Shown here piece after piece: positions 16,465 to 24,572 of a stretch of DNA of 50,786 bases. Positions within the stretch are counted from its first letter, which is position 1, and each line of letters starts with the position of its first letter. This stretch comes from a virus. The notes beneath the pieces were generated by a model. That model did no database searches, was not told the DNA's origin, and worked only from the letters and a program-made list of their open reading frames with translations. Location of the stretch: positions 1-50,786 of IMG/VR virus record IMGVR_UViG_3300022937_002462; one strand, given 5' to 3'. Both the position numbers and the translations under genes were made by a program.

Positions 16465-17060
16465 AACTCTGCTTTCAATTTTATAAAATAATTTGTTTCT
16501 CGTACTTTTTGAAAAGAATATTGTGAGAAACTTGGGGGCTTAACCGATTGACACAATAAAGACATTTGTTCAAATAGTATAACACCCAATCTCGGACTTT
16601 CTCTTGGGTCTGCTCCATAACTTCTAGGCCATAAAAAATCATCAACTACTATCTTTCCTCCTACAGATAATAATCTTTCTGCAATCAAAAGTGCAAAACA
16701 GTTTTCAGATGCAAGTTTACTGGCATCAATGTAGATAAAGTCAAAAGTAGATTCATGTTTTTTTAACAGTGCAGACATCTCAACTACTGCATCTCCTTTT
16801 ATCTTTTTAATTAGATGCTCTTTGTTTGCAGTTTTAATATTATTGTCAAACATTTCTTCTTTATGAAAAAAATCAATTGCATAAAAAGAGCCCTTTTCGC
16901 CTACAAGATTTTCTAGTATCCAAACAGATGCTTGTCCTTCAAAGCATCCTACTTCTAAGCATTTTAAATCTGTAGGACATCCTTGATTATGCCAGTTTTT
17001 ATCCCAAAAATCCTTTTGGCCTTTATTAAACCAGTAACGAGAATACTTATATCTACTCAT
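16461..17060 (-). CDS. class I SAM-dependent methyltransferase (Methyltransf_24-like)
   Basis: The 199-residue protein has motif I LEVGCFEGQAS, an acidic end of strand 2 in YAIDFFHKEEM, KIKGDAVVEMSALL and FDFIYIDAS, then GGKIVVDDFLW. The IDAS and VDDF signatures suggest a metal-assisted O-methyltransferase of the Methyltransf_24 or catechol-O-methyltransferase type, which methylates hydroxyls on sugars or small molecules. It is joined by 4-base overlaps to a radical SAM gene upstream and a HAD gene downstream. Confidence 0.85.
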   Translation of the reverse strand: MSRYKYSRYWFNKGQKDFWDKNWHNQGCPTDLKCLEVGCFEGQASVWILENLVGEKGSFYAIDFFHKEEMFDNNIKTANKEHLIKKIKGDAVVEMSALLKKHESTFDFIYIDASKLASENCFALLIAERLLSVGGKIVVDDFLWPRSYGADPRESPRLGVILFEQMSLLCQSVKPPSFSQYSFQKVRETNYFIKLKAEL

Positions 17061-18064
17061 GCGTAGTACTCCTTATTAGTAGGGCGCATAGGATCGTTAT
17101 CTTTAAATCTATTACTTACTACTAATTTGAAATTACATCCTATTTTACTTGCTCTTTCTTGTGCTTCTTTAATTTGATGTTCGTTATGACTAAACGGTAT
17201 GAATTGCCAAATAGTTTTTAGGCCTGCTTGTTGGCAAAGTTGAAGTGCTGTATAAATTTCATTCCAATCTTGTCCTATCCTATGTATTTTACTAGTTTCT
17301 TCTAATCCATCTATACCAAATGTAATTACTATGTTTTTTAATTTTAAAAACTGCTCAATACGTTTTTCCCACCAGCTAATTCCTTTACCTGTTGCTGCTA
17401 CATGTAACCTGTATTCTTGTACCCTAGCGTCTTTCATACAATCTAACATATAATCAAAATGTTTATAAAAAATAGGATCGCTGTATCTAGGACAATCGGT
17501 AATCTTTTCCCAAGGTCTTGCATTGATTAATTTATATATAACTTCTTTTGACAAATCTGCTTTTTTTAAATATTCTTTTTCTGTAACTCTTGAACAATAT
17601 GGACACTGTAATGTACATCTACTACTTGCTTCTAAATTTAATTTATTTAGATTTTTTGGATGAATAATATGTTTTCTAAATAATTCTTCGTCTGTACTAT
17701 GTGAACTCCAAAATTGTTGTGCATCGGATTTATTAGGATCAAACTTTGGCTGTCTAGAATTAGCAGAAGTAGGCACACCGTCTTGTACTATAAATGACTT
17801 ACATGCTTCGCTGCACTTTAGAGGAGGATCGCCTTCGTATGTTACCTTTAACATTTCCATCCATTCGTTACTACCTACAATATCATTATAGTCATTATTA
17901 TATAAATTAAAGTCTTCTCGTTTAAAGGGATTTGTTCGTGTGGTATAATCGTGCCAAAGTGTTGTATTGCTGTATGGCATCCAACAACAAGGTAGAACGT
18001 AGCCGTCAAATGTTACTTGTGGTTCTTTGCCTATCAAACACTTTGGAAATACTATACTGCTCAT
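17057..18064 (-). CDS. radical SAM protein with N-terminal cysteine-rich domain
   Basis: The 335-residue protein has the radical SAM cluster motif CTLQCPYC (Cys150, Cys154, Cys157). An N-terminal extra region has Cys9, Cys26, Cys27, Cys84 and Cys88, including DGYVLPCCWMP, a pattern seen in SPASM/twitch auxiliary-cluster domains but placed before the core. The core continues with ITFGIDGLEETSKIHRIG, a usual substrate-strand motif. It overlaps the unknown 278-residue gene before it by 4 bases, so the two may act together. Twitch and SPASM enzymes act on peptides, sugars and aminocyclitols; the substrate here is unknown. Confidence 0.85.
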   Translation of the reverse strand: MSSIVFPKCLIGKEPQVTFDGYVLPCCWMPYSNTTLWHDYTTRTNPFKREDFNLYNNDYNDIVGSNEWMEMLKVTYEGDPPLKCSEACKSFIVQDGVPTSANSRQPKFDPNKSDAQQFWSSHSTDEELFRKHIIHPKNLNKLNLEASSRCTLQCPYCSRVTEKEYLKKADLSKEVIYKLINARPWEKITDCPRYSDPIFYKHFDYMLDCMKDARVQEYRLHVAATGKGISWWEKRIEQFLKLKNIVITFGIDGLEETSKIHRIGQDWNEIYTALQLCQQAGLKTIWQFIPFSHNEHQIKEAQERASKIGCNFKLVVSNRFKDNDPMRPTNKEYYA

Positions 18065-18897
18065 CTTACACGTATATCCTTTATCCTTGAATACTTTACA
18101 TCATTAATAAAATTTGCATCTGGCATGTTTTTAAACAACCTACCAATAGGTAGATACCCGACTATGTTTTTCTTATCATTAGTATCAAATCCATTTTTGC
18201 CCATCCATTTATAGGTTTGTTCTACATCGTGTTTTTGTAGTTCGTAATCTACTGCCTGCGTAACAAAAAAGAAACTAGGACTAAACTGTCTAAGATTCAC
18301 AGCAGTATCTATAGATCTGCCACTTTTATATGTTTTCAATAAATCTTCTCCTACAGCATTGTAATTTAAATAAACTACATAGGGCTCCATTATAGGCTCA
18401 AAATAATTATAATCACATTCCTCAAATTCTACTTTTGGCAAATTAGGGACGCCTGTGTCTGCATTAACCAGCCTATATCTTATGCGTGGACATACTCGTT
18501 TACCTATCAAACCTTCTGCTTCGTGAATTGTATCGTTTAATTCATCTCTAATTTTTATCGCCTTTTCTAAAGACATTGAACCGTTTGATATCCAATAGTC
18601 ATTTTTTGAAATGTCTTCGTATATATAATGAATATCACTCAATGTTTCCAAACTTAAATAGTCTATGTTTTGATTTATGGTTGACGGAACATGTAAATTT
18701 ACTTGGTCAATTATGTCTCTAAGTCGACGTTGTGTTTTGTATAGGTCGTCACCTGTTACGTTTAATTCATATTTTTGACCGATAATATTTACACAATGAA
18801 AAAAATAAGTGGTCCACTTATGTGCAAATGAATGATCAAATGTATTGATTTGCCACCAATGATCATTTTCAAAAATTATTTGAATTCTGTCCGCCAT
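18061..18897 (-). CDS. unknown protein between radical SAM genes
   Basis: The 278-residue protein is soluble, with no signal peptide or membrane segment. It starts MADRIQIIFENDHWWQINTF and contains helical stretches (about 60-150) and a beta-rich C-terminal half with PYVVYLNYNAVGEDLL and NIVGYLPIGRLF. Only one cysteine is obvious, so it is not an Fe-S protein. I do not recognise the family. It overlaps the stand-alone cysteine-rich gene by 29 bases and the next radical SAM gene by 4, so it is likely a partner or substrate-handling protein for these enzymes. Confidence 0.72.
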   Translation of the reverse strand: MADRIQIIFENDHWWQINTFDHSFAHKWTTYFFHCVNIIGQKYELNVTGDDLYKTQRRLRDIIDQVNLHVPSTINQNIDYLSLETLSDIHYIYEDISKNDYWISNGSMSLEKAIKIRDELNDTIHEAEGLIGKRVCPRIRYRLVNADTGVPNLPKVEFEECDYNYFEPIMEPYVVYLNYNAVGEDLLKTYKSGRSIDTAVNLRQFSPSFFFVTQAVDYELQKHDVEQTYKWMGKNGFDTNDKKNIVGYLPIGRLFKNMPDANFINDVKYSRIKDIRVR

Positions 18898-19234
18898 ACT
18901 CTTCTACTTTATTTTTAATTGTATCTTTTAATTTGTCTCGTACATTTAAGTTTTTATATCTTGTTGATTTTAAATCTGCAACACATGTGCAAGATGTTTT
19001 ATTACACACAATAAAGTCTTCAGGTAAATTCCATTTTTCATCATCTATATGTGCTATAGATCCGCCTACTCTGCATATACCTCTATAAATATCTCCATTG
19101 TTACGTATTTCTATACTTTCTAATCCAATTCCGCAAAACCAACTTTCAAAATTTACTTCCTCTGCTTTGACTAGATTATTAGACCATTCTTCTCTTACAT
19201 TGCCGTCGTTATCATATACTAGTATATCACCCAT
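18869..19234 (-). CDS. stand-alone auxiliary Fe-S (SPASM/twitch-like) domain
   Basis: Starting from the ATG at 19234, six bases after GGAGG (121 aa), it has five cysteines at 34, 54, 77, 82 and 84. The neighbouring radical SAM protein at 19910-20878 has the same cysteine spacing in its N-terminal domain (30, 50, 72, 77, 79), with matching flanks: W(F/Y)C, then I(C) and P..(I)C.. SC.C. So this gene seems to be the auxiliary-cluster domain of a split enzyme, with the core encoded by the gene just upstream (19227-19913). No function of its own is visible. The acidic, asparagine-rich C-terminus is probably flexible. Confidence 0.7.
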   Translation of the reverse strand: MGDILVYDNDGNVREEWSNNLVKAEEVNFESWFCGIGLESIEIRNNGDIYRGICRVGGSIAHIDDEKWNLPEDFIVCNKTSCTCVADLKSTRYKNLNVRDKLKDTIKNKVEEYGGQNSNNF

Positions 19235-19913
19235 CATATTCCTCCAACACAGTATTTCTATATTCATTATCTACTAAAAATTTGATTTGATCTTCAGTAT
19301 ATACAGGCGAATATTGTCTTTCAAAACTTGTAAAGTTATCTTTAGGCCTAATGCGCTTTAGATGATATTCAATATCATGCTCGATACAATATTTGACCAT
19401 ACGTACTGCTGCATTCCAGTGCTCAGGTTCCATCATTAAATTCAAACTTACACTTTTACCTTCATATTGTTTTGCTGTATCACTAGCTGCTTTTATAACA
19501 GGCATAAATTTATCAAACTCTACATACTCAAAATGGCTGCTAAACTGTATTACGTTAATAGTTTGCATTAACTCTGTAAAATATTCTTTAGTTCTACTTC
19601 CGTTAGTGTTAAGTCCTACAAAAAAATTTCCATCCTCCATTAGCCATTTACAAAAATGTAAAAAATTAGGATTAACTGTTGGTTCGCCACCTGTAAACCA
19701 AATTCTTATTTTTTTATTAGGCAAATTAGTTTTCATTTTTTCAGCAATACTAATTAAATTTTCAAGACTTCTATGAGGACTATTAAAATCGTGTAAACTA
19801 TCTGCACAATAAGAACAATCGTAATTACATCGCTTTCCTAAATTCCAATGAACGTAGAATACGTCTTGTGGTCTGTTACTCTGAATTGCAATTATATTAT
19901 TTGGTTCTTTCAT
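19227..19913 (-). CDS. short radical SAM core protein
   Basis: The 228-residue protein is nearly only a radical SAM core: CNYDCSYC (Cys29, Cys33, Cys36), FTGGEPTVNP (75-78 is GGEP, SAM-binding), LNTNGS, FSSHFEYV and LNLMMEP. It closely resembles the C-terminal two thirds of the protein encoded immediately upstream (19910-20878), sharing WN.GKRCNY.CSYC and D...PH.S. The auxiliary cluster domain is encoded separately by the next gene. It starts within the stop of the upstream gene (ATGA). Confidence 0.86.
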   Translation of the reverse strand: MKEPNNIIAIQSNRPQDVFYVHWNLGKRCNYDCSYCADSLHDFNSPHRSLENLISIAEKMKTNLPNKKIRIWFTGGEPTVNPNFLHFCKWLMEDGNFFVGLNTNGSRTKEYFTELMQTINVIQFSSHFEYVEFDKFMPVIKAASDTAKQYEGKSVSLNLMMEPEHWNAAVRMVKYCIEHDIEYHLKRIRPKDNFTSFERQYSPVYTEDQIKFLVDNEYRNTVLEEYDG

Positions 19914-20878
19914 TGTTTACCTTGTATAAAATCTAATTCTTCTTGTGAATAAGACAAAATCTTTCTATCGTTTAATTTGTCAACTAATGGTTCTACACTA
20001 CATCTATAATTGCCATTAGGTTCTGGAATAATATCAAAAAACTTTTTACAAGCATCTAGTCCGCCAGGTGCTAACATATATTTTACTTTTAGTATACCAT
20101 TAATACCGTTTTCAAATACTGTAGTTATTTTGTTTGCTAATTTTTCAACTTGTGCAAATTCTGCATGTACTGACAAACTTACGCCGCCTGCGTCAACAAG
20201 TTTTGATAATTTTTTTGCTGTAGATGTACCATTAGTATTTGTAAACACTTTTCCACCTAAACTATTTGTATATTCAACTATTTTAAAATAGTCAGGATTA
20301 ATAGTAGGTTCACCTCCTGTACAAGTAATTTGAAATTTGTCTATATCTATGCTACTTAAAATTTTATCAATAGCATTTTTAAACACTTTAAAGGACATAT
20401 GTGGACTATGATTATCGTGTACACTAGGCGGACAATAAGAACAACTATAATTGCATCGCTTTCCTATATTCCAATTTATAGATAAAACTCTATTTTGATC
20501 AGTTTTGTTAACACCATGTACTGCTATTATATTTTCATCTGTATAATCTTGTAGATTATGCAATTCGTCGTTTTGAATGTCTCTTCCAAATAATTCCATA
20601 TCATTTTTATTTGGTGATTTAAGTATTTCGATATCTGCTGCACAATAACAACTATTAGCAGGACAAATCATAGGTTCTTTCGGTAATTCAAAATTATCAT
20701 ATAAGTTACCATAACAACCGCTATGTCTGCACACATTTCCAAATATATAACCTTCGTGATTAATCCATAAAAAATCTACACCTGCATTGCAATACCATCC
20801 TTTGAATTTATTAATAGATGTTTTTGCTGCACTAGTTTGTATTTTACGAATTCCTTTATCAGTTTGTATTAATATCAT
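19910..20878 (-). CDS. radical SAM protein with fused N-terminal cysteine-rich domain
   Basis: The 322-residue protein has an N-terminal cysteine-rich domain with Cys30, 50, 55, 72, 77 and 79 (about 25-90). A linker and a radical SAM core follow, with CNYSCSYC (Cys142, Cys146, Cys149) and CTGGEPTINP (GGEP 188-191). Next come FTNTNGTSTAKK and LSVHAEF. It looks like the fused form of the two genes that follow it, with the domain order reversed relative to their gene order. ATGA overlaps join it to both radical SAM neighbours. The substrate is unknown. Confidence 0.87.
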   Translation of the reverse strand: MILIQTDKGIRKIQTSAAKTSINKFKGWYCNAGVDFLWINHEGYIFGNVCRHSGCYGNLYDNFELPKEPMICPANSCYCAADIEILKSPNKNDMELFGRDIQNDELHNLQDYTDENIIAVHGVNKTDQNRVLSINWNIGKRCNYSCSYCPPSVHDNHSPHMSFKVFKNAIDKILSSIDIDKFQITCTGGEPTINPDYFKIVEYTNSLGGKVFTNTNGTSTAKKLSKLVDAGGVSLSVHAEFAQVEKLANKITTVFENGINGILKVKYMLAPGGLDACKKFFDIIPEPNGNYRCSVEPLVDKLNDRKILSYSQEELDFIQGKQ

Positions 20879-22023
20879 AGTTTAAGATACTCCCTAGTTG
20901 CAGGTTTAAACACTTCTTCTGCAGACATATTTCTTTGTTTTAATAAGAATTTTAAAGTCTTTGTTGTTTTGTCAGTATTAATAAACAAAGATTCATTTTG
21001 TATTAGTTTAACTAATCCTTTATTTTTTAATTTACTGCAAACATCATCTACAATTTCTTTAGAAAGATATCTCCAATCCATGCTTTGACCCGCAGGTTTA
21101 ATAAAAGTTTCATAAGACACAGTAAAGTCTCCATTAGCATGTTGATGCGGAGTTAGATATTCTTCTATGTCAGGTAAATGCTCAAAATTTATAACATTAA
21201 CTAAAGCACTTAATCTAACTTCTATGTTATCTGCTTTGTTATCTGCTATATATTTCATATTTTTAAATATTTTATCAAATGTATATGGCCATCTTATAAA
21301 ATTATAATTATTGCCTACACTGTCAATACTTGTCCTAATTATAGTAGTTTTTGTTTTTGCTAGTGACTCTAAAAGACGCTTGTTTACAATAGTTCCATTT
21401 GTTGTGATTTCTAATGTACTATCTTTTAGTTTTCCGCTTTCTAATAATTTTTCAAAAACTGTCCAATGTTCTTTTAAAAATGGTTCGCCGCCTATTACTT
21501 TTATTGTTTGGCATTTATATTTAGAAAGTATATCAAAAATAGCTTCTTCTACTTTATCAAAAGATGCATCATAAACATCGCTTCTAGGTTGCCACATTTC
21601 TGGTACATGTTCTCCTAAATGTTTATTCGATAGCACATTAATTAAAGAACTTGCATGACTGCTGCAAAAAGGACATGCTAAATTACAAGAATTTCCTATG
21701 ACAATATCAAAACGATATATGTCATAATACGCATTTTCTTTACTAATTGCACGAGTTCTATGGCTTATCTGTCCAGCATCTTCTAATTTTTGACAAGTTA
21801 AACAAGCAGGCGGAAGATCATCGTTATTATCAAAGTAGTCTTGAAAGTATTTTAAATTTTGTGTTTGTAAAATATTATCTACGTGATGCTCTTCAGGTAT
21901 ATTTGGAAAGGCTTCACTAATTACATGACAGCACGGTTTACAAGTATTTAAAAATGCCCCGTTTCTTTCACTAAAACTTATACGTAATCCTTTGTGTACA
22001 TATGGACAATAATTAGGCTTCAT
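20875..22023 (-). CDS. twitch-type radical SAM protein
   Basis: The 382-residue protein has an N-terminal cysteine region (Cys6, 28, 31, 32, 74, 77; motifs CKPCCH and CLTCQKLE) ahead of the radical SAM core with CNLACPFC (Cys113, Cys117, Cys120). IGGEPFLKEH, EITTNGT and RTSIDSVGNNYN follow. Radical SAM proteins with an N-terminal twitch domain of this kind occur in phages and marine bacteria; characterised twitch enzymes such as BtrN oxidise aminocyclitols. It is joined by 4-base overlaps to a methyltransferase-like gene and to another radical SAM gene. Confidence 0.88.
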   Translation of the reverse strand: MKPNYCPYVHKGLRISFSERNGAFLNTCKPCCHVISEAFPNIPEEHHVDNILQTQNLKYFQDYFDNNDDLPPACLTCQKLEDAGQISHRTRAISKENAYYDIYRFDIVIGNSCNLACPFCSSHASSLINVLSNKHLGEHVPEMWQPRSDVYDASFDKVEEAIFDILSKYKCQTIKVIGGEPFLKEHWTVFEKLLESGKLKDSTLEITTNGTIVNKRLLESLAKTKTTIIRTSIDSVGNNYNFIRWPYTFDKIFKNMKYIADNKADNIEVRLSALVNVINFEHLPDIEEYLTPHQHANGDFTVSYETFIKPAGQSMDWRYLSKEIVDDVCSKLKNKGLVKLIQNESLFINTDKTTKTLKFLLKQRNMSAEEVFKPATREYLKL

Positions 22024-22667
22024 TTAAATCCAATCCTCATATAACGAGTATACTTAGACAATTTTAATTCTCCTTGATACAACACTTCTTTCATTGGCGT
22101 TGCTCTAGAAAAATCATCTAAATCAATACTACAGTTTACATGTTCCGGTAAATCAAAAAAATCGTTTGTCTGCAAACATACAAGTTTGTGCCGAGGTATT
22201 TTTTCATACCAGTAAGCAAAATCAAAAATATGCTCACAACTTGTATTAATAATAGTATCAGGCATATCTACAAGATTTTGAAAAGTTCCGTCTGATTTTT
22301 CAGTAGTGTAATGCAAAGGATAAGTCATTTCTAAAATATCCATTGTACTTGCTTTAAATTGCCAATTGTTTGTTGTTTTTGCTCTATTGAACGTATCTGC
22401 TATAGCAGCGCAGTTTTTATCTATATCAAAGCTTCTAATCTTTTCTATTTCTAGTTTACTTTCAAATAAGAATGCCGCTAAACTACCGTACCAACCTGCA
22501 CATAAAAAAACAGTGCCCAAAGGTTTATTAATTTTTTCAAGTTCATTCACTAGCCAGCGTTTAGATTCCATTTGTCCTTTAGAAAACAAATCTCGCATAT
22601 CTATATCAGGAAACTTGTTTAAAACTTGTCCAAAATTATCAAAGAATTCACTGTTATGTAGTGACAT
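22020..22667 (-). CDS. class I methyltransferase-like protein
   Basis: Starting from the ATG at 22667, with GGAG seven bases upstream (215 aa), it has VFLCAGWYGSLAAFLF in the place of motif I and IRSFDIDKNCAAIADTFN as the acidic strand-2 motif. DTIINTSCEHI and FAYWYEKI follow, then KLVCLQTND. This is a plausible Rossmann methyltransferase fold with a non-standard glycine loop (AGWYGS). Similar proteins accompany radical SAM genes in marine phages as far as I recall. It directly precedes the twitch radical SAM gene. Confidence 0.65.
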   Translation of the reverse strand: MSLHNSEFFDNFGQVLNKFPDIDMRDLFSKGQMESKRWLVNELEKINKPLGTVFLCAGWYGSLAAFLFESKLEIEKIRSFDIDKNCAAIADTFNRAKTTNNWQFKASTMDILEMTYPLHYTTEKSDGTFQNLVDMPDTIINTSCEHIFDFAYWYEKIPRHKLVCLQTNDFFDLPEHVNCSIDLDDFSRATPMKEVLYQGELKLSKYTRYMRIGFK

Positions 22668-23325
22668 CAAACTGCTCCTTCAACCAATCAAAGTCATTTA
22701 TAAGTTGCAAATTGCTACTATTAGAAATGCCAAACTCACGGCCAGCCCTAGCACCGGCAAGAGCATAGGAACCATAAGGTCTATCTTCACCGACTGTGCA
22801 CCACGTTTCAAGTCTTTTTTGTGTTTCTTCATTTTTTTGCCTATCGATAATTTTACTGCTAAGTTTAGCACATTCTCTAAATGCACTTTTCCAAGTATTA
22901 AAAGGATCGGTATTGAATGCTGTTATATTTGAAACAGTTTTTATTGCCTTAAATTTGTCACTTATGCTAGTTGTCATATCTGGTTTAGTAATGTCCATAT
23001 TTAATGTAAGTTTACGTGGTAGTAATTTAATACCCCCATAACCATAAACAAGACCATTAATTGGATTTTCACTACGCCAAACATGTACTGTGTTTAGGTC
23101 ATATTCATCTACTATATGATCAAATTCAAAATTATTTTTTACAACAGCGTCTGCATCTACTACCCAAAACATTTTAGTAAAACATCTTTTAGCAGCAGCA
23201 ATATGGGCTTGATGTATACCTTTTACATCATGCACACGTTTTGCCATCGGAAATCTACTTTTTAATGCTTTCCAATTGTCGTCTGCGTTAGGTTCTTTGT
23301 AACTAATAAATACAATATCATACAT
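22654..23325 (-). CDS. GT-A-like glycosyltransferase, paralogue of 31317-32237
   Basis: The 223-residue protein begins YDIVFISYKEPNADDNW, then has KRVHDVKGIHQAH and FWVVDADAVV, a DxD-type motif. It continues with NPINGLVYGYGGIKLLPR. All of these are shared with the 306-residue protein at 31317-32237 (YLSYDEPNAEKNY, RVHGVKG, TIDGDN, AVNGLMYGNGGIK). The fold looks like a small GT-A transferase; sugar and acceptor are unknown. It overlaps the UDP-glucose dehydrogenase gene by 8 bases. Confidence 0.7.
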   Translation of the reverse strand: MYDIVFISYKEPNADDNWKALKSRFPMAKRVHDVKGIHQAHIAAAKRCFTKMFWVVDADAVVKNNFEFDHIVDEYDLNTVHVWRSENPINGLVYGYGGIKLLPRKLTLNMDITKPDMTTSISDKFKAIKTVSNITAFNTDPFNTWKSAFRECAKLSSKIIDRQKNEETQKRLETWCTVGEDRPYGSYALAGARAGREFGISNSSNLQLINDFDWLKEQFDVTT

Positions 23326-24547
23326 TTCTTGTGTTGCCGTAGTGAATTACCTTGCAATTATCATTAACATACTTGCGCCAAGGATCTACTACAACACTAT
23401 CTATAGGAATATCACAATAAACTCTATCTGTGCTGTCGCCTTCTTCTTGCATATACTTGTAAGTTGTGCTTGCACTATGTGCTAACAACATAACACAGGG
23501 TTCTATCGGCTCATTATTGTCACCTGTTAGCGGATCTATATATGTAGGTGCAAATCCGTGATGTTCGCAATAATGTCCTACTAACATACTGTAACTGCCA
23601 TCACAATAAGACACACCCGGTTTATATGCTTTACCGTGTATGTATATAGGGTAATTATATTGATTTGCTAAGTCTACTAATTTTAGTGCAAGATTTTCTG
23701 CTTGAATTTCTCTTGCATTCATTACTGCATCAAAAATATCATAGCCTAAATCTAGTTCTTGTGCCATGTATCTTAATGCAATATTATCTCTAGGATGACA
23801 GCCTCCCCCGTCTCCCATTCCAGCTGTCATGTATTGTGGACCCATAATACGCATTGTACTATCTGCTAGTGCTCTAGTCACTACATCTACGTTAATGTTA
23901 CCTTGAGATTCTGCAACGTCTTGTATCATATTAACCAGTCCAATTTTTGTTGAAATAAATGTATTATAAAAGACCTTAATACATTCACACTCGTCCCATG
24001 TGCCTACAACATAACGTGGATTATTTTCCATTATAGTTTTATAGAAATCTAGTAATTGTTTTGCATCACCAGTTTCACTACCATCTTCAGTGCCAATCAT
24101 TACCATTTCTGGATTCACCATGTCCCATGCAACACTTCCCATTGCAATAAGATAAGGATTGTACACAAATCTAGGATTAGTAATTCTTGGTACAAATTCT
24201 CTACGCACAGTTCCAGGTAGTACTGTTGAAATTAGTACAAGCAATTGATCCTTTGTCATATGCTTGTTTGCTTCATTTATAACTTCATTAACAATATCAT
24301 AAGAAAAGTCTTTAGGTTCTAAGTGTGCTGTAGGGGCACGGCCATCATAATCAGGATCGTGCGGAGTAGGAACTGCAATAAACACTATATCTCTGCCTTG
24401 AACAGCGCCTTCAATAGTAGGAAACATTTCCACATAATTACTTGTTCTTTTTACAACATCATAACCCGTTACACTATGACCTTTTTTGGCAATAGCCTCT
24501 GCACATGGCATGCCTAGTTTACCTACGCCGATAAAACCAATATTCAT
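23318..24547 (-). CDS. UDP-glucose/GDP-mannose dehydrogenase family protein
   Basis: The 409-residue protein starts with GFIGVGKLGMP, the NAD-binding loop. It has VFIAVPTPHDPDYDG, the catalytic cysteine in GGGCHPRDNIAL (Cys250; usually GGSCFPKD), STKIGLVN, and a C-terminal domain from HGKAYKPGVSY. These enzymes oxidise UDP-glucose, UDP-ManNAc or similar sugars to the uronic acid. The change from FPKD to HPRD in the active-site loop may indicate a different sugar. It has its own late-type promoter (24574-24581) and a TAGGAG ribosome-binding site, so it starts a transcription unit inside the block. Confidence 0.9.
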   Translation of the reverse strand: MNIGFIGVGKLGMPCAEAIAKKGHSVTGYDVVKRTSNYVEMFPTIEGAVQGRDIVFIAVPTPHDPDYDGRAPTAHLEPKDFSYDIVNEVINEANKHMTKDQLLVLISTVLPGTVRREFVPRITNPRFVYNPYLIAMGSVAWDMVNPEMVMIGTEDGSETGDAKQLLDFYKTIMENNPRYVVGTWDECECIKVFYNTFISTKIGLVNMIQDVAESQGNINVDVVTRALADSTMRIMGPQYMTAGMGDGGGCHPRDNIALRYMAQELDLGYDIFDAVMNAREIQAENLALKLVDLANQYNYPIYIHGKAYKPGVSYCDGSYSMLVGHYCEHHGFAPTYIDPLTGDNNEPIEPCVMLLAHSASTTYKYMQEEGDSTDRVYCDIPIDSVVVDPWRKYVNDNCKVIHYGNTRNV

Positions 24548-24549
24548 TC

Positions 24550-24560
24550 TTTACTCCTAT
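24550..24560 (-). promoter_or_regulatory. strong ribosome-binding site of the dehydrogenase gene
   Basis: TATAGGAGTAA lies just upstream of the ATG at 24547 and follows the late-type octamer at 24574-24581. The leader between them contains CGCATAT, as at 2373-2400. Confidence 0.5.
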
Positions 24561-24572
24561 AATATGCGTATA

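Noticed and set aside
22366-22932. 188-codon open frame on the plus strand
   Set aside because: It is antisense to the methyltransferase-like and glycosyltransferase genes, which have motifs, ribosome-binding sites and the block's orientation.
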